Of a stretch of DNA of 38,090 nt, positions 32,779 through 38,090 are shown piece by piece. Made by a program: the position numbers and the translations under genes. The stretch lies in the NCBI GenBank assembly GCA_964491605.1, contig CAZBGY010000016.1, forward strand, positions 1 to 38,090. The letters run 5' to 3'. A model generated the notes under the pieces. The model was not told where the DNA came from. It searched no databases and saw only the letters and a list, made by a program, of their open reading frames with translations. Position 1 is the stretch's first letter, and each line of letters opens with the position of its first letter. The stretch comes from DRYS01 sp964491605. GTDB lineage: Archaea; Thermoproteota; CALKCG01; B24; DRYS01.

Positions 32779-32795
32779 AGTCTTCCTTCATGATT

Positions 32796-33865
32796 TTATC
32801 GTACAGCTATCTCCCCCCTTATAGGTATACTATACCCGCATCTAGGGCATCTCTTATCCTTCGTAAGCTTCACTGATACTACGGTTAACCCGTAACGTTT
32901 TATAAGCAGCTCACCACATTCAGGGCAATACGTATTCTCGTATGGATGCCCAGGTACATTGCCTATATATACGTACTTTAAACCATACCTCCTAGCTATC
33001 CTATAAGCTTCCTCTAACTTCGATACAGGTGTCGGAGGAGCATCGAATCTGTAAGCCGGATAGTAAGCCGTGAAATGTAGAGGCGTATCCTCCCCTACGC
33101 TTTCCAGATGCATCCTACAAACCTCTTCTATGCAATCCTCTGAATCGTTTACACCCGGTATGATTAGATTCACTATCTCCACATGCACACCCATATCTAA
33201 CGCTTTAGAAGCATTCCTCCAGCAGACATCGACATCAGCGGAACAATATCTACGTACAGAATCCCTACATCCCTTCACATCTATCTTAAGCCCATCCATA
33301 CCAGCTTCCACTAGCATACGTAGAGCCTCAAAGCTCATGTAACCGTTTGAAACGAAGTTGCAGTACAACCCTCTAGCCCTCGCCAATGGGAATAAATCCA
33401 AGCAGTATTCGAAGAGTAGCGTAGGCTCTGTGAATGATACAGATAAGCCTCTACATTTAGATCTAACAGCAAGCTCCACCATCCTATCCACCGGTATGTA
33501 GCTCGCTCTATACGGGTCTGGATCGAATTTAGATAGATGCCAGTTCTGACACCATGGACATGGGAAGTTACAGCTCCAAGTAGAGAAGGTTAAAGCTATA
33601 CTCCCAGGCCAGTAGTGGTAGAACGGTTTTATCGAGGGAGGGTTAAACCTCCTTTCTCGATAGGATTCTCTGATATAGCGTTTATATCTCCGTAAACCAA
33701 TGTATAGAGTTCCCCGTCTATATTGATCCTAGTTTTGCAGAACCCCCTGCCGCCATTAGGAATGATGCATCTTCTCTCGCAGAGGATGCATTTAACCCTT
33801 CCATCACCGAGCGGCTCCTGAAGTCTGGCTCTCCTAACGACGGGTAACTCTAGTAGCTTCATCAC
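32796..33865 (-). pseudogene. amrS: AmrS-type (AmmeMemoRadiSam/PflA-like) radical SAM protein, frameshifted
   Basis: Two adjoining frames give one protein. The first (33865-33629) has a CILCERRC cysteine motif and ends ISENPIEKGG before running into a stop. The second, one frame back, reads FNPPSIKPFYHYWPGS, then the radical SAM cluster motif CNFPCPWC with QNWHLS, and continues through SVSFTEPTLLFEYC, NGYMSFEAL, KIDVKG and a C-terminal zinc-like CPEC...CPRC. Joined at the short T run (plus-strand aaa, 33645-33647) they give about 356 aa, the normal length. Adding one T would restore the frame, so this is either an assembly or sequencing indel or a recent lesion. Everything else looks under selection. 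Starts at GTG 33865 or ATG 33862. Confidence 0.82.
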
Positions 33866-33881
33866 TATAGATCGTTAAACT

Positions 33882-33907
33882 TAGTGAAAAGTAGATAAAC
33901 TTCACTA
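33882..33907. repeat. Inverted repeat in the amrS/VTT intergenic region
   Basis: The arms tagtgaa (33882-33888) and ttcacta (33901-33907) are exact reverse complements separated by 12 bases, inside the 67-base divergent gap. A third tcacta copy overlaps the amrS start at 33862-33867. It could be an operator for one or both genes. Confidence 0.3.
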
Positions 33908-33932
33908 GACTATAATATAGCTATCGGTCGGC

Positions 33933-34652
33933 TTGAGGAATGTAGAGAAACTTATAGCAACTATAGTAGCCCTTATCGTAGTAAGTATACCGATATACCT
34001 ATACTACGATCAGATAGAATATTTTCTATTGAAGACGAACCCATACTACATAGGGTTAACTATGTTGATCTTATGTCTCCTAGGATCTATAACTCCGTTC
34101 GTACCGTATACGGCTGTCATCCTTTCCCTGGCAGCTGCGATGCCTCGACTGAATATATTGGAAGTAGCCGTATGGGGTGGGGTTGGATCCGGTTTAGGTG
34201 AAACTATAGGTTGGCTGATAGGTCATTATCTGGGTGAAGCTTTAAGGGATTCAAGGTATGGTGGTAAGATGGAGGCATTTTCAGCTATAATGGGTATGCG
34301 TCGATATAGATGGCTAATTCCTATCGCTATATTCCTATTCGCTTATACACCTCTACCTGATAAATTCCTCTTTCTAATACTAGGAGCTGCTAGATACAGT
34401 TTAATTAAAGCTATACCCTTCAGTATAGCTGGTAAGATATCTATGCTATATACTATAGGCTTATTCGGTAGATTCCTTGGGACGGTAACATCCGAGCTTC
34501 CGGTATGGGTGCCCCTCTCTTTAGCGATAGCTTTAATCATAGGATTCACGATCCTGATAGGCATTATAGATTGGGAAGAAGTTGCTAGAAAGCTTTCCGT
34601 GTACCCAAGCGATGAAGCGGATAAAGATTTATCCAGACCTACTAGGGAGTAG
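33933..34652 (+). CDS. VTT/DedA-type integral membrane protein
   Basis: This 239-residue membrane protein of the VTT (SNARE-associated/DedA) type has an N-terminal helix, then helices around YYIGLTMLILCLLGSITPF, the re-entrant-like VWGGVGSGLGETIGWLIGHYLGE with the family's acidic residue, AYTPLPDKFLFLILGAARY (the second conserved loop) and two C-terminal helices. Family members act as lipid scramblases or transporters. The start is a TTG at 33933. The C-terminus is charged and cytoplasmic. No functional partner is evident; the NurA gene starts 20 bases on. Confidence 0.82.
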   Translation: MRNVEKLIATIVALIVVSIPIYLYYDQIEYFLLKTNPYYIGLTMLILCLLGSITPFVPYTAVILSLAAAMPRLNILEVAVWGGVGSGLGETIGWLIGHYLGEALRDSRYGGKMEAFSAIMGMRRYRWLIPIAIFLFAYTPLPDKFLFLILGAARYSLIKAIPFSIAGKISMLYTIGLFGRFLGTVTSELPVWVPLSLAIALIIGFTILIGIIDWEEVARKLSVYPSDEADKDLSRPTRE

Positions 34653-34672
34653 ATTAAGTTAGATCAAAATTT

Positions 34673-36472
34673 ATGTCCGTATCTGATGCAGCTAGGAAGC
34701 TTAGATACCACACCTTATACCTGTTAGATATCTATAGATCTAGGGTTGAAAAGCTTAGAGAAGCATATGATCTAGTTAAGATCGCTAAGAATCTAGATGT
34801 ATGTAAGGCTATAGATTTCGCTAAGAGATTCTTCGGTGAGGGAGAGTTCAGAGTGATAGGTATCGATGGATCTATGAAAACTGAGGAGCGTCTAGAGATG
34901 CTTCTATTCTATATATGTACTGCAGGCTATTCATGCATATTCGATGTATCTGACTCCGGAATCGAATTCCACGTAGATAATATCGAACGAGATGCATCTT
35001 TATCGTTCTCGACGGCTATACCATTATGGTTTGAGGATATATCGAGTATAGCTACCGTAGAGGAGCTTACAGATGCTGAGATAGATGTCGATAGATTCAT
35101 CGATAGGATACCGAGCGTCTTCATGGCTTTAGCTGAGATCTACACAGCCTATAGATCTGCTTCACCCGATAGAAAGGATATAAAGATAATATTACTCGAT
35201 AAATCGATCTACTCGACTTACAGCTACCTATCGGTCCGTGTTAGGAGGCTTATAAGCATCGGTAGATCAGCTTTAGAAGGTTTAGAAACTAGGTATGGTC
35301 CTTTCACGATCGCAGACCTACTCTTATCATTCATGTTCGGTTCAGGAGATGCCTACATACCTTATAGACCATCATACCTTCAGTTCCATTCTTTAAAGCT
35401 TATAATAGATGAGGGGCCTATATCATGGCATTCTATAAAGGAAAGACTTAACATACCTTCGCCGCTCGAAGACCATGTGCTTAGGAAGCTTCGTAATATA
35501 AACAAGAAATGCGGTTACGCATTATTCGTGGAGGATAGAGGCCTATTCTATCCATCTGAGAATTCTAGAAGCTACTGGTATAGATCAGTGGAAGCCGCGT
35601 TGAGTGTTGCAAATAGACTTCTAGGAGGCGGGGATTACCCCCTAACCATAGAGAATAGATGGATCAGACTATTGGACTGGGAAGCTGTAACATTCATAAT
35701 ACTACAAGCGTTGATAGATCTATGCGTAAAGGATCGTAAACTTCTAGTAGGTATAGCTAAGGATACGACGGCTACAGATCTAACTAGATCCACCATACCC
35801 TACATGAAGCTTAACAGAGAGTTAGATCCCTCCACGCCTGTACCAAACCTCAAGAGCGATAGAGCTCTTCTATCAATCCTAAGTGCTGAAAGGTATGAGG
35901 ATATAAAGACTCCATGGCGTACCGTAGCATACGATGCATGCTTCTCTACTCTATTCCATCCATCCGGGTTTAACGTTATGAGAGCTGCTCGTAAAAGGGT
36001 TGGTCGTGAAAAGCTCTTCGCTAAATCATACTTCCAGCTTAGAGAGTTTTCATCGGATCCTAGAGTTAGAACCCTAGTATTCCTCTACGATAGGCCGATC
36101 TACGGTGAGGATTTAAACCTGGTTAGACGTATAGAGGTCGAGGAGGCGAGCGGAAGAATGATTATCGAGCCATTCTATGAAGGTGTAGGTGGCTTAAGCC
36201 TTATAGATAATCTCATACTATACGTACTATCTATGATGGATGAGCCTCAAGTCCTAGAGGCTGCAGGACATAATAAGCTGCTGTATATAGCAGATAAAGC
36301 CGTTAAAGCTGAAGCAAGTATGGCTATAGGTCTACTTAAAGGTATAGCAAACCTGCATCTCGAATCGTTCTCACGTAAGATGAAAACGTTCTACCTATCT
36401 AGGAGCTTCAGAGAATATAGACGTGAATCTGAATACGCTAGGAGGCTGATTTCGAGTGGGAGAGCAGATTAG
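34673..36472 (+). CDS. nurA: NurA-domain nuclease, unusually long
   Basis: This is predicted to be a 5'-3' nuclease of the NurA family, which works with HerA in DNA end resection. Support is the early acidic motif VIGIDGSMK (metal Asp), a second motif IILLDKSIY, a histidine near the end (ETAGHN-like EAAGHNKLLYIADKAVK), and, above all, the HerA gene that overlaps it by 17 bases. Its 599 residues exceed the more usual 300-450, with extra helical sequence between about residues 190 and 420. Overall similarity is only moderate to my eye. ATG 34673. Confidence 0.75.
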   Translation: MSVSDAARKLRYHTLYLLDIYRSRVEKLREAYDLVKIAKNLDVCKAIDFAKRFFGEGEFRVIGIDGSMKTEERLEMLLFYICTAGYSCIFDVSDSGIEFHVDNIERDASLSFSTAIPLWFEDISSIATVEELTDAEIDVDRFIDRIPSVFMALAEIYTAYRSASPDRKDIKIILLDKSIYSTYSYLSVRVRRLISIGRSALEGLETRYGPFTIADLLLSFMFGSGDAYIPYRPSYLQFHSLKLIIDEGPISWHSIKERLNIPSPLEDHVLRKLRNINKKCGYALFVEDRGLFYPSENSRSYWYRSVEAALSVANRLLGGGDYPLTIENRWIRLLDWEAVTFIILQALIDLCVKDRKLLVGIAKDTTATDLTRSTIPYMKLNRELDPSTPVPNLKSDRALLSILSAERYEDIKTPWRTVAYDACFSTLFHPSGFNVMRAARKRVGREKLFAKSYFQLREFSSDPRVRTLVFLYDRPIYGEDLNLVRRIEVEEASGRMIIEPFYEGVGGLSLIDNLILYVLSMMDEPQVLEAAGHNKLLYIADKAVKAEASMAIGLLKGIANLHLESFSRKMKTFYLSRSFREYRRESEYARRLISSGRAD

Positions 36473-38090
36473 GATATTCGACGATATAAGCGGATTCTTT
36501 CAAGCTAGACTTAGAGAGTATCGTCTAGTTATGAGGACATCTAGGATAGGTGGATCTGAGGTATCGCTTAAAAGCCATTTAGCACGATTCGATGTTAAAT
36601 TTAATCATCTCGTGTTAGATAAGCTGCATGAGCCATGCTTCATAGCGGTCGAGAGGCCTACATCTAAGGGTGGAACCTACCTTATATACGAGGCTACAGC
36701 ATTGAAAGCCGAGCATTTCCAGATGCTCGGTATGGAGATATCCCTACCGATACCCGTACGACAGGAATTCCTAGACCGTGTAAGGGAGGGTTGGGGTACG
36801 GATGAAACTTGGATAGATCTGGAGGCAGTATTCACAGGCTACCGTATGGATGTAATCGACGGTATACCTGTATTCAGCCGCTCAAACCTAACGCCCCTAC
36901 CTGGGTTCGAGGCTAAACTCCTCTCGGCTGAAGCTTTAAGATACCTACTATGCGTAGAGGGGGGTGTAGATATAGGTAGACTCATAGGCTTCGATATACC
37001 TTTAACGATAGATATCGAAGCTTTGATAAAGTATCATACAGGAGTCTTCGGCTTCACCGGATGCGGTAAATCCAATCTCACATCACTGATCATACGTAAA
37101 GCTATAGAACGTATACCAGATCTATCGATAGTAGTATTCGATATAGCCGGGGAATACGCTATACATCTACTCGATAAACTGATAGCTGCTAATGGCTTCA
37201 TGATATCTAGCGAGCATTACGAATCCTACCAGTCGATTCTCGATTCTCAAGCTATACCTGAATCCCTCGAGGAGAGGATAGGGTATAAGCCTCTTGAGGA
37301 GGGGTTAAGATTGCTGATGGAATCTGGTAGAATCGTGCATATGCAAGCTTCAAGCTACATGGAATATACAGGTTTAACGTTGCACGATCTATTCGAGTAT
37401 CTAGAGGAGAGGGCGTCGAAGACTGAGACTAGCAGTCTACAGGTGAGGTATGCTTTAAAGAAGCTTAGCGACTTCCTACTCAGGGTTAAACGGTTTACCG
37501 AATCTGATCTCAGGGAGCTTAGTATAACGGATCTAGAGCCTGAAGTTAAAGCCTTCGTAGAGCATACCCTCGTAGAGCTTGCACGTAGTGTACACGAGAA
37601 ATCTGGTGTGAGAACTATGGTGGAATTCCTACTAGGAGAGATTAAGAAGACTGGCGAAGAAGAGTTCGAGATACTTACACCTCAAACACTTGTAGAGGAA
37701 GTTTTAAAGCCGGGTTTCAAGCTATCAATCATCTATATACCAGACCCGTTATCAGCTAGGAGAACCGTAACATCATTCCTAGATCGTCTACTACTAGTTA
37801 AGAAGACTGTAGGTGTGAAGCGTAAGGTACTGGTGGTCTTGGATGAAGCTCAAGAATACATACCTGATAGAACTAGTAAGGAGGATGGAACTCTAGATTC
37901 TAATAGAAGCGTCGAAGCACTCCTAAGACAGGGTCGTAAGTATAGAGTCTATGGATGGATAGCATCGCAGAGGCTAGCACACATGAATGTGAACGCATTA
38001 CAACAGCTACATAGCTATTTCGTAAGCACCCTCCCAAGATACTACGATCGCATGGTGGTAGCAGATGCATTCTCGCTAAGCTACGAGCTC
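36456..38090 (+). CDS. herA: HerA-type DNA translocase ATPase, 5' part (cut by right edge)
   Basis: This is a hexameric FtsK/HerA-class ATPase that pumps DNA during end processing with NurA. The frame is open for 545 codons to the end of the window. It begins at GTG 36456 inside the nurA 3' end, about 10 bases after an aggagg. The N-terminal HAS-barrel-like region is followed by Walker A GFTGCGKSNLTS, an FDIAGEY motif, and Walker B KVLVVLDEAQEYIPD. Later come ALLRQGRKYRVYGWIASQRLA (sensor/arginine-finger region) and SYFVSTLPRYYDR. The C-terminus is missing only because of the window edge. Confidence 0.9.
   Translation, partial: MGEQIRIFDDISGFFQARLREYRLVMRTSRIGGSEVSLKSHLARFDVKFNHLVLDKLHEPCFIAVERPTSKGGTYLIYEATALKAEHFQMLGMEISLPIPVRQEFLDRVREGWGTDETWIDLEAVFTGYRMDVIDGIPVFSRSNLTPLPGFEAKLLSAEALRYLLCVEGGVDIGRLIGFDIPLTIDIEALIKYHTGVFGFTGCGKSNLTSLIIRKAIERIPDLSIVVFDIAGEYAIHLLDKLIAANGFMISSEHYESYQSILDSQAIPESLEERIGYKPLEEGLRLLMESGRIVHMQASSYMEYTGLTLHDLFEYLEERASKTETSSLQVRYALKKLSDFLLRVKRFTESDLRELSITDLEPEVKAFVEHTLVELARSVHEKSGVRTMVEFLLGEIKKTGEEEFEILTPQTLVEEVLKPGFKLSIIYIPDPLSARRTVTSFLDRLLLVKKTVGVKRKVLVVLDEAQEYIPDRTSKEDGTLDSNRSVEALLRQGRKYRVYGWIASQRLAHMNVNALQQLHSYFVSTLPRYYDRMVVADAFSLSYEL

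Noticed and set aside
33629..33660. Programmed -1 frameshift or stop-codon recoding in amrS
   Set aside because: The bases at the break (agg ttt aac context) do not form an X-XXY-YYZ heptamer, and reading through the TAA would not rejoin the conserved frame; an indel is simpler.
1..38090. CRISPR arrays, tRNA/rRNA genes, transposases and integrases
   Set aside because: I looked for regularly spaced direct repeats, cloverleaf-like sequences and transposase-like frames on both strands and saw none.

Overview
The window looks like a chromosome segment from an archaeon, probably a thermophile of the TACK (Thermoproteota-like) lineage, though I cannot place it further. The evidence is a set of tetrahydromethanopterin-type Wood-Ljungdahl genes (formylmethanofuran dehydrogenase, methenyl-H4MPT cyclohydrolase, archaeal CODH/ACS), a NurA-HerA pair, a Trm5-family tRNA methyltransferase, an aldehyde:ferredoxin oxidoreductase, TATA-like elements 20-40 bases ahead of starts (several apparently near-leaderless), and many GTG/TTG starts. 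No tRNA, rRNA, CRISPR array or insertion sequence was recognised.

Layout. 1-238: 5' part of an unknown minus-strand gene. 296-4166: an AT-rich oligopeptide/oligosaccharide-type ABC transporter operon (two permeases, two ATPases) without a binding protein. 4216-7019 (minus): an alkaline-phosphatase-superfamily phosphodiesterase and a TIM-barrel sugar isomerase/epimerase. 7316-11676: a three-gene module of acetyl-CoA synthase and corrinoid-protein paralogues. 11635-12408 (minus): a CooC-type nickel ATPase. 12528-19461: a complete canonical archaeal CODH/ACS operon, cdhA-B-C-D-E. 19442-21607 (minus): aldehyde ferredoxin oxidoreductase and a four-cluster ferredoxin. 21856-24033: dolichol/phytol-kinase-like membrane protein, DUF89 protein and flavin-reductase-like protein. 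24092-28366: fwdD-B-A-C. 28363-30588: DUF488 protein, a small winged-helix-like protein, mch and a stand-alone Lrp ligand-binding domain. 30721-38090: dUTPase/dCTP-deaminase-like protein, Hsp20, Trm5-family methyltransferase, frameshifted AmrS-type radical SAM protein, VTT/DedA-type membrane protein, NurA and a HerA gene cut by the right edge.

How the genes work together. Fwd and Mch belong to the methyl branch (CO2 to formyl-MFR, methenyl to formyl-H4MPT) and CdhABCDE is the carbonyl branch, so the window holds much of a reductive acetyl-CoA pathway. Ftr, Mtd, Mer, FwdE/F/G and Mcr are not here, so acetogenic, methanogenic or acetate-oxidising use cannot be decided. AOR and its ferredoxin could exchange electrons with the ferredoxin pool used by CODH and Fwd.

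The most notable feature is the 7316-11676 module. Its first protein is a full-length, bacterial-architecture ACS homologue that keeps the four [4Fe-4S] cysteines of the A-cluster (C481, C484, C493, C503) but has Thr-Leu-Ser (571-573) where the Cys-Gly-Cys that holds the distal nickel should be. It is followed by divergent copies of both corrinoid iron-sulfur protein subunits and sits beside an intact, conventional ACS. This suggests a repurposed ACS/CFeSP complex with a changed or absent dinickel site.
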